Positions 1-11,400 of a DNA stretch of 64,000 nucleotides are shown piece after piece (positions within the stretch are counted from its first letter, which is position 1; every line of letters starts with the position of its first letter). The stretch comes from Setaria digitata (lineage: Eukaryota > Nematoda > Chromadorea > Rhabditida > Setariidae), in contig RCAB01000003.1 in NCBI GenBank assembly GCA_003640385.1, forward strand, positions 248,001 to 312,000, given 5' to 3'. A program made the translations under genes and the position numbers. The notes below the pieces were generated by a model. That model was given only the letters and a program-made list of their open reading frames with translations. It did no database searches and was not told where the DNA came from.

Positions 1-218
1 ATGGAAAGTTGTCCAAATCAGCTGCTATAATTGTTGTCAGTCAAAACCTTATGCTGTGTGTTTTTTCTCTTTTGTTTTAGATTTTACTCGAGAGCAATTT
101 TTTTTTGTTAATTATATAATAAAAAAATTGATAGAATAAGGTATTTTTAGACTTCTCTTAGATATTTCTGAGAATTAGGAATGTTGAGAACGGATTGGTT
201 AAAGGAATATCACAATTT

Positions 219-445
219 CTACAGGTGACAAAGATTATTGTTTGATGGAAAACTTTCAAGCGGTTCTTTTTTACTATCCGACCTAAAATATTGAAAGGAT
301 TTTTCAATATTCTGCACATTCTATTTTTTCTCAGGAGACTTCTACCAAGGGATGTTTCTCTCAGAACTCTTTCTAATTCATTTCTTACAGACACTTCGGT
401 TAAATTTAGTCTACATATAACGAAGGTATTATTTTCTTCTTCCAT
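219..445 (-). CDS. Putative 63-aa protein, two exons (low confidence)
   Basis: Reading the minus strand, an ATG at 445 opens a frame with good codon texture (starts MEEENNTFVICRLNL) as far as a possible donor at 318/317. Splicing to an acceptor before 282 keeps the frame and ends at a stop at 219-221. The exons would be 318-445 and 219-282. The intron between them would be only 35 bases, which is short. The unspliced frame continues to 158, so a single-exon reading is also possible. I do not recognise the product; it is Glu-, Arg- and Leu-rich and has no visible membrane segment. A further 17-codon exon-like piece (521-571, KTLDEYISGIASKRERE) lies upstream on the same strand with an acceptor and a donor, so the model may be the 3' part of a larger gene. 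Confidence 0.28.
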
Positions 446-1553
446 ATCAAAAAGCGGAAATTTTAGAGAGTTTGGGAGAATTTCAAGTATGCGATGATTT
501 TAAGCAGAGTTCAGTGCTACCTCTCTTTCTCTTTTGGAAGCAATTCCTGAGATATATTCATCAAGAGTTTTCTGAATGGAAGAATAACTGCTTGTTAGCT
601 AATAAAAATCCAGCAGTATCAGTATTGGATTAGTTAGAAGAATGACAATGCTATCTTCTCCTAGAAGTTAGAAAAGAGTAAGAATTTTGCTCGGAGAAAT
701 AATTTAAAGCATCACAAGCTTGTTCATGCTTGTTTGTCTCAGATTTAATTCACAACACTTCCGAAATGAGCTCGATGAATGAACTATGCTTCATATTATT
801 CTTGTTTTTGAATTGAATAGTAAACGTATTTTTATGGTTAGAATTTCATCAGTTTTAAAGGTTCCTTGCTTCTATACCCTTCTGATTTTATCATTTATCA
901 AGTTATTTTGTAAACAGTAGAAGACACTCTCACAACATTTTTGTTATCAATTTTTGAAATTATGAACAAATGCTCCGTGTTGACATCGTCCGGACAAAAA
1001 ATTTTTTTTTTCAACTTCCAAACAAAATAAAGAAAAAAAATAAATTTCCAAATTTTTAAACATTTTCCTTTTCGACTTAACAACACGACTTGAATTTTTT
1101 TGATTACTCCAATTTTATTTTATGGAATGAACTATTTGTGCTTCATCTCATAGTTTATGGCTAATTTTATTAAAATATTTGACGACAAGATAAAGCAAGA
1201 ATCTAACAGAGATTGGAAATGAAATAAGTAAACCGGAGTTAATTAGCTAGAAAGAAAACGTTTCTCATTTGCTAGAATTAGAGACCTCTATTTTTTATTC
1301 ATTCCCGAAAACAAATATCCAGCGCAACATTGTGAAGAACATTATTTTCTGAAACAAAGAAACCATAAAAGATTTCAGGACGAATCATCCGGACCGAATT
1401 TAAGTCGCTCTTAACTTGCACCTCTCTGGATTTTTAAAATCACTAAATTCAAGCAAACTTACTGGGGCAATGTGTCTTTATAAGCAAATGAATAAAACTT
1501 TTGTTAATGATCGATATTTCACTTATTTTCTATTAATCTTCAAATTTTTAGGC
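446..1553. other. Intergenic / unresolved stretch
   Basis: Apart from the short exon-like piece at 521-571 on the minus strand, I see no supported gene. Homopolymer A/T runs are common (for example 1003-1050). The last bases, a T-rich tract ending in ag at 1551, form the acceptor for the first recognised exon of the BTB gene and could be a trans-splice site. Confidence 0.5.
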
Positions 1554-4500
1554 ATGGATTGCTTTGCGGATGATCGTGAAGCACTGAATGATTTTATCAA
1601 GTATTTTAATAACGCATACTTAAGCGATGTCACACTTTTAGTCGGAGATGAAATGTAAGTTACGGCTTACATCACACAAACATTTTTATAAGTACAAAGA
1701 GCAAAAGTTCCATTTTCGGAAGTTATCTAACAAATTCATTTCATTAATATCACTATGAAAAATTTTAAAGGTGTAAAACTAATGATTGTATTTTGTTTAG
1801 TGGAAAAAATTCAATTTTGAGATTTACGGCACATCGAATAATATTAACGAAGAGCAGCGAGGTATTCGACCAAATGCTAAGCAAGAAATGGAATGGAGAC
1901 AAAAAGGTCTCAAGTTTTTTATTCCACTATCGACAACCTTACTTCTAGACAGAAATCAAATTTCGATTTATCGTCAAACTTCAGCATGAAACAACATTTC
2001 AGGAACTAGAACTTGTCGAAGAGCCACCTTGTCAACGAGTATTTGCCGCATTTCTACGCTTCCTCTACTGCAACCACGTGTTTTTACACCCTGAAAACGC
2101 ATTACCAATTCTAATTTTAGCCGACAAGTATAATGTTAACAGTTTAAAGAAGGTCATATTTTTAATTTTTCTCCTTTCTTAATTAAATTGATTGTAATTG
2201 AAGGATTTTAATTAAATCAATATTCCGATTATTTTCTGCTCCTCCTATTTATCTGCCTTTGATTTTTTTAAACCTTTTTTGAAAATTTACACCTTTGCTT
2301 TTCTTAACCGCAAAGATGGGATGACTGTAAAAATTTAGTTAATCACTATCTTATCAGTTGTCAGTGTTTTCTGCGAACAATCGAAGTGATCGTGAATTCT
2401 GATAGGCGGTAGTTAATTAAAATCATCAGATCTGCTTATAGTGTGGCTTATTACGATTTATTAGAATGCTCATTGTTAATAATTTTACATAGGAAAAGTA
2501 ATCATATTACAAATCATTATTACCAAACTAATTTCAACAATTTCTTTTTAAATTTGAAAAAGCAGAAGTTAGCTCATCATTTTGGTGATTGCTCACTTAA
2601 CGTAAATATTTAATTGCCCCTCTTCTCAGGTATCTTTTTTTATTATTTTTTATAGAGTTACTGTCTTTAACTTCTTCGGTCGTTCAGTAATAAGCTAGCA
2701 GGTATTAATAATAAGCTAGCTACTTGCTTACATTTCAGATTTTCTAAAACTTCAATTTGATAGCTTGTAATTTAGGTGTGCATTGATTATGCTGTAAATA
2801 ATATATTACCGGAACTGTCAACCAGAGAATTATTCCATTTATGGTTCTCCTATGCCACAAAGGCATTCCATCAGGTATACGTAATATTGTTTGCGAAATT
2901 TTTTTAAATGAAGACAATTCATTATTTAGCCGTTGATAAGTGCATGCATCAAAATGCTGGCACGACATTTCGAAGAAATGATAATAAGCGAGGAATGGGA
3001 AAAAGAATGGTTATCAGTTGATCGTGATCAGCTTATCGAACTACTCAAATCTAACGATCTTGTTTTGCCAAGTAATTTCAATTATAAGCAACCGTAAACT
3101 GGCAGTGATGAAAAACAAAATTTTGCTAGTCTGAGAGAAAAATTCATTTATCTAATGGAAACATAACATAAACTAATAGAATATATTTGGGATGAAAGTA
3201 GATGGCGACGTAAAGTTCTGTTTTGTCTTGTAAGAGAAGATATATATATGCATTGTTTTGTTTGTTGTGGTCCCATGCTGAGATAGTCGTGTCATTCATG
3301 GATTCCAACTTTATCACTTATCACTTCATAATTCAGATGAATTCCGTTTGTGGGAGGCTGTGCAGCGCTGGCTAATGGCATCATCTCATCCTGAAAGACG
3401 TGGAAACTCTGCATCACCGCTTCTGGCTTGCATTATTCCATTCATAAAGTTGCTTTTTATGTATAAAAGACCATACAAAGTGCTGTAAATTTATCCAAAG
3501 TTGGTTTGACGTATATAGCCACTGAGTTAAGCAGAAACTGGACCAGAAAAGTTATGTTAGTTTGGTAGCGATGTCTTAACAATTAAATTCCAGAAATGGA
3601 ATGTGCAAATGTGGAAAGGTCTGTAAATGACTGCTAATATACTGAAAAGGGAAAGGAGTGGTAGATAATTAGCACCTGGAATGGGAAGAAGAATGGTTAT
3701 CAATTGATCGTGATCAGCTTGTCGAACTACTCAGATCTCTCCCTCAATATATATATTATCTCAAATTAGTGTTTTTTAACTTGTGCTTCCAATTGAATTT
3801 CAAGGAACTTTTTCTTTTAGATTTCCATTCATGACAGCAGATGAGTTGACAATGGTGGAGAGATCACCGCTTGTTGAAGCATATCCAAAATTGTTCCATC
3901 CACAGATTTTGCTTGCTTATAAATTTCAAGCCCTTCCACTGGCAAGCAGAGTTGCTTGCAAGTGAGACGGCTAATTCTAAAATTTTTTTTCTGATTTCTT
4001 TTTAAAGCAGGCTTTGCTGTCAGTTCGAGTAGTGGAATATGAATGGAGAAGATCTGATATGAAGGATAAAGAAGATGGAGGAGAAATCGTTTCTAATTTT
4101 TTTTTCAAATTTTGCCTATTTGTTTAATTAATTGGAGCAACTTTATAAACACTTTTATTTCTTGTTCTTTCTATGAAATATAATAAATATTGCTTTCGTT
4201 CACTGATTTCAGAGAGTTCACTGGACCACAGTTCATTCTGAGAAATTATACAGATGTAAGGTGGGACAAACGGATTACGGTTCCAGCTCACGAATTGCGA
4301 CGCGAAAATGGTTATGATAGGAGCATTGATCAATCTTATAATGTCAGTTTGATAAGCTGTCCAGAATTTCCAACTTATCAGTTAGCTTTTCAGCGATCAA
4401 GACGATTGTTCTTGTTTATTCCTGCAGCGTCTACAGAAAAAGAGTCCATAAATTTTTTGCGCTGTTTTCCTATTCTGTTAAGATTGTGTCATTCAGTAAT

Positions 4501-5051
4501 CTGTTGATTCTTCGTTATAATGCTTGCAGATAACGACTCGTTCGTCCACTTTTCCACTACAAGCGTGGAATTGGAAGCTGAAATTAGCCAGTCAGCTGGT
4601 ACCAAATTCATACGAAGAATTAAGGATGTTTTTGGTGTCAGACGATATCGATCAGCCACGCTCCATTGAATATCTCATACAAATCGTCGATGAACGAAAA
4701 GTGGTACGATCATTTTCATCCAAGAAGAATTTCACCAAGACAAGGTTTGTTCAGTTGAAAAATTCGAAGATATTTCGCTTCTGTCCTGATCTCTTCTTTT
4801 TACTCTCAGCACTTTGAAAGTTTGAATTCAACATTTCCATCGAATTTTCCACCCATATTTTGCTTTCTCAGGTGCTGGCGAATTTATGCTTTCTCTTCGT
4901 CTTTATTTCCTACAATTTAATTTATTTCAGATACAGTGCTGATATTGAAATCGAGAAGAAGGTAGACCTCTCTGAACTTTTTGTTGACAATTCTCCATTG
5001 CTAGTGAACGGCGAACTTCATCTACAGATAACCTTGAGACCTATTGATTAA
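1554..5051 (+). CDS. BTBD17: BTB/BACK domain protein, BTBD17-like
   Basis: Ten-exon model: 1554-1654, 1801-1906, 2003-2152, 2776-2874, 2930-3071, 3337-3448, 3821-3961, 4213-4495, 4530-4744, 4931-5051. It totals 489 codons plus stop, close to vertebrate BTBD17 at about 480 aa. Residues about 20-120 form a BTB/POZ fold (NAYLSDVTLLVGDE, then FTAHRIILTKSSEVFDQML). A BACK domain follows at about 125-235 (LWEAVQRWLMASS near its end). Then comes the stretch typical of this family, with FPFMTADELTMVERSP and LLAYKFQALPL, and a C-terminal beta-rich domain ending LQITLRPID. BTB proteins dimerise and often serve as Cul3 adaptors, but BTBD17 itself is poorly characterised. The ATG sits two bases after an acceptor, so an upstream exon or a spliced leader is possible; no signal peptide is visible. 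The eighth intron (4496-4529) would be only 34 bases, and a donor at 4342 is the alternative. Confidence 0.82.
3679..3738 (+). repeat. Duplicated fragment of BTBD17 exon 5 inside intron 6
   Basis: These 60 bases match exon 5 positions 2993-3052 with only four differences, all transitions. The frame is still open and reads EWEEEWLSIDRDQLVELLRS, against EWEKEWLSVDRDQLIELLKS in the exon, so every amino-acid change is conservative. An ag lies just upstream (3671-3672) and could act as acceptor, but I see no convincing in-frame donor. It is either a recent partial tandem duplication or an unused or alternative exon. Confidence 0.85.
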
Positions 5052-5207
5052 ATTTCTTTTGGTTACCAAACGCTTTTCTAGAGATAATCAAAAGCAGGAA
5101 GGAATGATAATATCACGGAAAGCGATTCGTTCCATGAAATTCTGAATTACAAAGAGTGCTGTAGATTTAGGATTCATTTCTCGTTTCACTATTAATTTTA
5201 ATAAGCT

Positions 5208-5213
5208 AATAAA
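5208..5213 (+). other. Polyadenylation signal candidate for the BTBD17-like gene
   Basis: AATAAA about 155 bases past the plus-strand stop. The 5052-5450 interval separates two convergent genes and otherwise shows nothing. Confidence 0.45.
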
Positions 5214-5407
5214 AAATTTTGTCTTTAAAGTGATAAAAAACCTACAAAAACTGAAGAAGTATGTCAGTTTTAATAAGCTCTAGTCAGAAATTTTCAATAG
5301 TTACCGTTTTCATTAAATGTTACAAATATTTTCTCCGAGGTATTGGGGTATGAAGTGCTGAATTCACCGCAGAAATATCAATTTTTGTGCATAAAAAAAA
5401 GAAATGT

Positions 5408-5413
5408 TTTATT
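5408..5413 (-). other. Polyadenylation signal candidate for the minus-strand secreted protein gene
   Basis: The minus strand reads AATAAA 38 bases beyond the stop codon at 5451-5453, a normal spacing for a 3' end. Confidence 0.5.
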
Positions 5414-5450
5414 TCTGAAAATAAACAGTTGAATTCCCGTTGAGAAAAAC

Positions 5451-7627
5451 CTATAACTGACGTCGAACTTGGTGGATTTTCATTAACAATCTGCCATCTG
5501 GATCATTTATACCGGATAAAATGCAACCGATTTGATGAAATGAGTTTTTGCTTTTTGAATTTTCTGCACAGCTCCCTTCATAAACCCATGCGCTCCTGCA
5601 ATGTTCGCTCGGCAATACATAAAGTTCCAGTTCGCGTTTGGTAAAGATGTTAAGATGCTACTTCTACCTAAATGGTTTGAAGCCTGGATGATGGAGGTAT
5701 TTAAAATATCCTGCTATTCTTGATGCAAATTTCTTAATTCTACCTTTTTTTGCCAGCAAGCTTCCATACGAGAAGAGCACTTCGATCTATTGGAAATATT
5801 TGATCATTTCCATTTAGATTAAACAGTTTTTCCACTGTTTGTAATGGCTTTTGCGGAACGAAAGTAAAGTTAGGGTAGTCCACTTTCATTCGATAGATGG
5901 ATTGCTGTTTATCCTTCTCGAAAACCGTATAATATATATAAGTACCACTTGGATCCATCTGTGAATCATTTGTCAAATAAGAACCTCCGTCAAAATTATC
6001 ATTTATTCTAGCTTGATTTCTAGAACGTACTTTACAAATTTGGAGTAGAAATCAGATTCTACTTATTTCCAAACTAACTCATACGCTAAAATATCTAGTT
6101 AATTAATAGTTCCCCAGCATTTTCTCCATTAATCTTTAACATCTTCCCTTTCTTCATTAATATCTTAAAAGAAAATTTTTACAATCAGCTGGGAGAACTT
6201 GACACGGATTCGTTCAGAACGAATTTTCATAATGCGTATGCTGCTATCTATATTCTTTATTTGTAAGACATCGTGCCCCTAAATGAATGCATTCTGTGGA
6301 AAAAGTATGAAAGAGTCTGTTACTTTAGCATCTGATTCACTCGGAAAAAATCTGTTCTCTTCAGCTATTGTTCGAAAAGTTTCAGCCTTTTTAGGATAAA
6401 TTAATTAATTAATCTCGCTTCAAATTGTCCAGTGCACCTTACCGTCTTCAATGATTTATTATTATTTTGATAAACGAAATGCAATAAGCCTCTCCCCATA
6501 TCTATTGTTGTGAAAATCTGGATGTAGTCTGACGCAAAATAAGCGATTTGGTCCCGATAGAAATAATGGAAATGAGTGGGCTGATTTCTTAACGATTCTG
6601 CCAGAACCACTGTTAATTCTATTGATAATGAAAATTGAATGAAATTTGAGAAAATTCTGTTATTAAATTTTTTCAGAACTTTCGACAAATGTTCTTGCCG
6701 TATGCGTAATCTAAATTTTCCTCCATGATTTGCCACAATTATAAAAGACTTTTTCGATGTTTGGAGCATTACGATTTCAAATCGTATATAAATTTAGTTA
6801 TGAAGAATTAGTTTGGATTCATCCATTTCATATCAAAAGAATATTGGAAGCACTGAATTTTTTAACAAATTACAAACCTGTCTAGGGAAAAAAAAATGAT
6901 CGAATGACAGGTAGATCTTACGATTTGTTCTGTTATCGAAATCAACGATAATAGTTACATTCAGATCTAAACTTATCAAAACAGGATGCATATTGTTGAA
7001 TGAACATTGGATATCCTGTGCTTGCAGCGATTTCATTACTGATGGTTCGTGCATTGCCGCATGGCTTCAAAATGATTAATGAAATCATAATAGGATGCTC
7101 ACTTTCTAATATCGAAATAACATTGATATGATACCGATGAATAATTTAAGAAACATCACCTGCAGTAAAACTACTCAGAAAAATGACTCTGATCAATCTG
7201 CTGTGAATTTTTCACCAATCATTACCTTTGATTGTGATAGTGCAGATCACTTAAACTTTTTACAGCGGCAACCATATCGTTAGTCCCAAAACCGGATGCA
7301 ATTTTCGTCATTACCGAAACACATGAATCTGCATAACCCAATGCCAAATAATATTCATATTCCTTATCATTCAAATATTCTAATAATAATGATACATCAC
7401 ATCGCGGTGGTATACCCTGCATAAGATTCGAGAATTTAGCCGCAGTTTATCTGCATCATTTTTAAAGCCCAGAGTGTCTCTTGATCATTAAGACCTCAAA
7501 GCAAGTTTAATGATAAGGTTCTTCTGGATAATTCACTTTTATAAGGAAAATTCAAATATTTAAAAACCTCAAGCAAACAAAAAGTGACGAGCCAAAATAT
7601 CTGGTTGATAAGATGACTTGTAGCCAT
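5451..7627 (-). CDS. Unrecognised secreted protein, 389 aa
   Basis: Eight-exon model in order of translation: 7568-7627, 7226-7416, 6878-7064, 6680-6710, 6443-6618, 6199-6278, 5770-6007, 5451-5657. All junctions keep frame and the total is 390 codons. It begins with a clear signal peptide (MATSHLINQIFWLVTFCLLE, then GIPPRCD). I do not recognise the family. The mature part is mixed alpha/beta, with aromatic-rich beta-like segments (GTYIYYTVFEKDKQQSIYRM; THFHYFYRDQIAYF), N-glycosylation sequons such as NVT and NRT, and a Cys-containing tail (SEHCRSAWVYEGSC, IGCILSGINDPDGR). Exon 4 is a 31-base microexon encoding ITHTARTFVE. The penultimate junction (5770 to 5657) is the weakest; without it the frame stops at 5740. 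The gene lies downstream of rml-2 on the same strand with an 850-base gap, so a shared operon is unlikely. Confidence 0.68.
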
Positions 7628-7763
7628 TGGAGCAGATTAGCAAAATGTAGAAATAAGGATGACATTTGACATAAAATGACAACAAATAATTATGCAAAAC
7701 ATGCAATGCAAAAAAAACTTTCATTCTGATAACTAAGTCCAGTTTTGGAACTTTTCTAATTGA

Positions 7764-7945
7764 CGAAACGATGGGGCAAATGAGCAAGTAAAAGGAAAGC
7801 CCTTGATCGATTTAAGAGAAAATTCTTTTTAAACAGTGTCTTTCCATGCACCTNGCGAAACGATGGGGCAAATGAGCAAGTAAAAGGAAACCCCTTGATC
7901 GATTTAAGAGAAAATTCTTTTTAAACAGTGTCTTTCCATGCACCT
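7764..7945. repeat. 90-bp tandem copy around a single N: probable assembly join
   Basis: Positions 7764-7853 and 7856-7945 are identical except for one base (g at 7799 versus c). The ambiguous base N at 7854 lies directly between the copies. Such a near-perfect direct repeat flanking an N is the usual mark of two contig ends overlapped at a gap rather than a biological duplication. It lies upstream of the secreted-protein start (7627) and does not alter any exon I call. Confidence 0.8.
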
Positions 7946-8479
7946 GTTGCGATTTACCGCTGCAAATTCATCAACAGCTGTGCATTTTCCCACTTCTTCA
8001 AAAATTCACTCCTTCTAACCTTTCACTTACATCCCTTTTCTTTACTCATCGTATTTCTGACAATTTAATACAGAAAATGACATACTCCACATTAAAGTTC
8101 AGATGTAATCGTTATTAAACCGTCGTGTATGATCGGCGAAATCATGATTCATGAGAGAACTAAACTGGTTTTATATTTTATCAGCTTTGAAAAAGGTAGT
8201 CGTAGAACTGTAAGTTCGAACAATTATTTGGTGACATAGTCAGCAGCGAGGCAAAAATAGAAGTTTCGTCTCAAATAAGAATTAAAATCTGATAATAATA
8301 TGCTTCTAGAGCCTGTGTACCTTCTATTTCTTTTGTTCGATGACAAGGGAAAAGAAAAATGAAAATTTCCACGTTTCAATTCGCTGTTTTTCCTTTCCAT
8401 TTAACTGTGATTCTGACTTACCATATAATTACTTCATAATGATTGGCTAACCAGTGATTATTTAAGCAATAAATATGAA
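7946..8479. other. Intergenic
   Basis: I see nothing coding between the putative assembly join and the end of rml-2. The stretch probably holds the 3' UTR of rml-2 and the promoter or 5' end of the secreted-protein gene. Confidence 0.5.
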
Positions 8480-11400
8480 TCACTTGAGATTTTCTCTTAT
8501 CTTAGTTAAACCCTTTCGTAAACTTTCCCAAGTATTCTGGATCTCTGGACAAAGCTGTTTCAATTTGGATGAATCCAAAGTACAGTTTCCTTTCGTGGCA
8601 CATAGTTCTTGATATTTTGCACTCTTCGCGTCTAGTAGCTCGTAATGATGTAAGTCCGAACATACAATCTAAAATCATTGTCTGTTCACTTAAAATATAA
8701 GAACTATCGATGATTTCCAAAGATATTTGCAATATTTGATAACCTCTTTGTAGAGTTCTAATATCTGAGAAAAGCTGATCGGTTGTGGACTGACTAAATT
8801 CAAATTACCACCAACACGTCTTTCCATGAGATCAACCAATGCCGGTATACAGTCATCCAGAATTGTTATCGATACTGGAGCATCAAAAATTTGCCTTCAA
8901 AATGAGTAAACCTGTTTTTTTTTAATTCACTTGAAATTTTGAATTCAGCAATTCTAATTTCGTATCATTTCCAAAATATCGTCAGGAAGCTAGGAAAGAA
9001 CTGTGCAAAAATAAAGAGAAGTTATAAGTAGGAAAAAGCAAAACCTTACTTATATTTCAAAATTTTTGTCAAAAGATTTCTCTCATCATCTAAGCAGAAG
9101 TTCAATGGTAAAGTTATTCTAGCATTCAAGCATTCTTTATTTCCACCTTGATACTGTCGCATCATACGATCAGTGACACCTTTCACAATCGAGTATGAAT
9201 TTCCGAAGAACGTTGGTAAATCTAAAACCAATCAGCAGTAAAGCTAAGGTGCAGACCTAATTCAGTGTGCAATTGTACTTGAAAATATTTTTAAGTTAAA
9301 TTTGTATCCATTATTCATATCACTTTATTTTGGCACAATGGGCTAAAAATAAAAGTTGATTCAGGTAGTACCGTCATCAGTAAAGCTTTTGCCAGCAATT
9401 AGATGGTCTTGATCGTATGCAAACAGATATCCAGTTCCAACGTAAGTGAAATGAAGACCCAATATTTGACACATCTCTGCTAAAGCTATAACAGAATATA
9501 AATTATCCCGGATATTCTCGAAAGTTCGACCTGGTCCTCCTGAAATATCTGAGATTGCACAGTTTAAATCATTTGAAATCTGAAAGAAAGAGAACTTCAA
9601 GTTCATGAAATTAATAGAAAGTTCTGGAATGAACTGAACCTTCTAGATATTCTATTGTTTTGAATTTGCCACCATGCGTCCTCCCAGTACAACACAACAC
9701 ATGGGTACAATAAATGCCATTCAGTTCATTCAGAACCTGAAATGAATCATTTACGCATAATTTTAAGTAGAGACTTCACGTAACTACTAACTCGTACCTT
9801 AGCACAAAGTCATAAAAATCATTGTACCTCCGCATCACTATTCTTTCCAATTCGACAATTAGCCAGTGTGAAAGGGATCTCCCGTTCAAGAAAAATTTTA
9901 CAACACTGCTGTCCAATCCAGCCTCTTCCACCATACACAACAACAACCATTTTCTGGTTTTTCTTTTGTGGGGTTAGAGTTGAAGCGACCACTTGACTAA
10001 TGCCTAAAATTAAACTCCTCCATCTGAAATCTAAACATTTTAAAAATGAGTAACTACCTCAAAAATTTAAATGAGCGAATACATTTTTCGTCATGATGCA
10101 TTTTCATTGGACTCATATGCATGGCAAATTAAAGAGTAGTTTTCAAAACACTGTTACGACAATGTCAAGTGACTACAGCTATGTCAATTTTTGACTAGCA
10201 CCTTATAGACAAAGAAAATTTCGGATAGTACTTGGTAAATGATATATCCTAAAAATCACCTTCTCCAAGTGATATTTTTGGTGACCAATCAGTTTTCAAA
10301 CTGATTTTGCTGTAATCAAGCAAATAGCGTAAATCGTTGTATGGCCGATCTGGTATGTTAATAAATTCAACGGGAGTTGGTTTTCGTCCTAAGTATCGGT
10401 CTACTTCTGCTTGTATAATGTTTGCAAGATCGATTACTATAAAAAAATAGTGAAACTAATTAGAGATATTTAAATTAAAGTACCACTTGAAGATATTGAA
10501 ATTAAAAAATCACTATAGAGAAGCAAAATGCAGGAGCTACTTAAACAAAGGCAGAACAGCAGTTAAAATAAAAAATTAATAAAGATAATTAAATTAAAAT
10601 ACCATTCATTTCAAAATAAGTTCCGATGTTGTAAATTTCACGAAGTGTTCCATATTCGACGGCATGTCGTATTCCTTCAGCAGCATCGTTGACATGTAAC
10701 CATGAACGCAATTGTGCACCACTACCTTGCACAGTAAATTTTTCCATATTTCTAGCCAACTGAATGAAGCGAGGAACTACCTGAAATAAACTTGAGCCAT
10801 TAATTTTGATTAATGTGAATTAACCCTCTAGAACAATCTATTTCGTTGCAGGTTTAACGGCTACTTTCAAAAATATCTACCTAAGAGAATCAGATTTTAC
10901 TGAAATGTAATTCGAAAATTTATTTGTTCACTGTTACTGTATAAAAACCTTGACATCCCACTGATTCGGTCCATAGATATTGTTGACCCGTAAAATAATG
11001 ATTGGCATTGCAAAAAGCTCACAACACATGTGGATGTATGATTCGCAGGCTGCCTGAAAATTTTAAAATCTGAGTTTATGCTATTCCAGAACTTCCATTA
11101 ACAGCAAATAGCATTTTTCCTTCTAATTTCATTTTATTCTGGTCACCTTTGTGGCTGCATAAGGATTTCCGGGTAAAAGGAGCGCTTCCTCGTTCTTCCC
11201 TTTTTCATCCGATGCCAAGTCGGAATCGCCGTATACCTGTAAAAAAATTCAAAAAAAAGATAAATTTCAATACAACAAAATTCTTTTAAAACTAAAGTAG
11301 AAAGAAATAGATTGCATTTCATTGATCTGATGTCAAAAAACAAGTTATTCCAAAATTAAAAACTTTTTTCAACTTAGGTGTTTGAATTTAGCATAAATTT

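Noticed and set aside
4011..4088. Apparent exon in the BTBD17-like gene (ALLSVRVVEYEWRRS)
   Set aside because: It has the wrong phase on both sides. Joining 3961 directly to 4213 keeps frame and gives the expected continuation.
8502..8732. Minus-strand frame overlapping the rml-2 end
   Set aside because: The homology-supported final exon (8480-8668) reads in a different frame; this one is a shadow.
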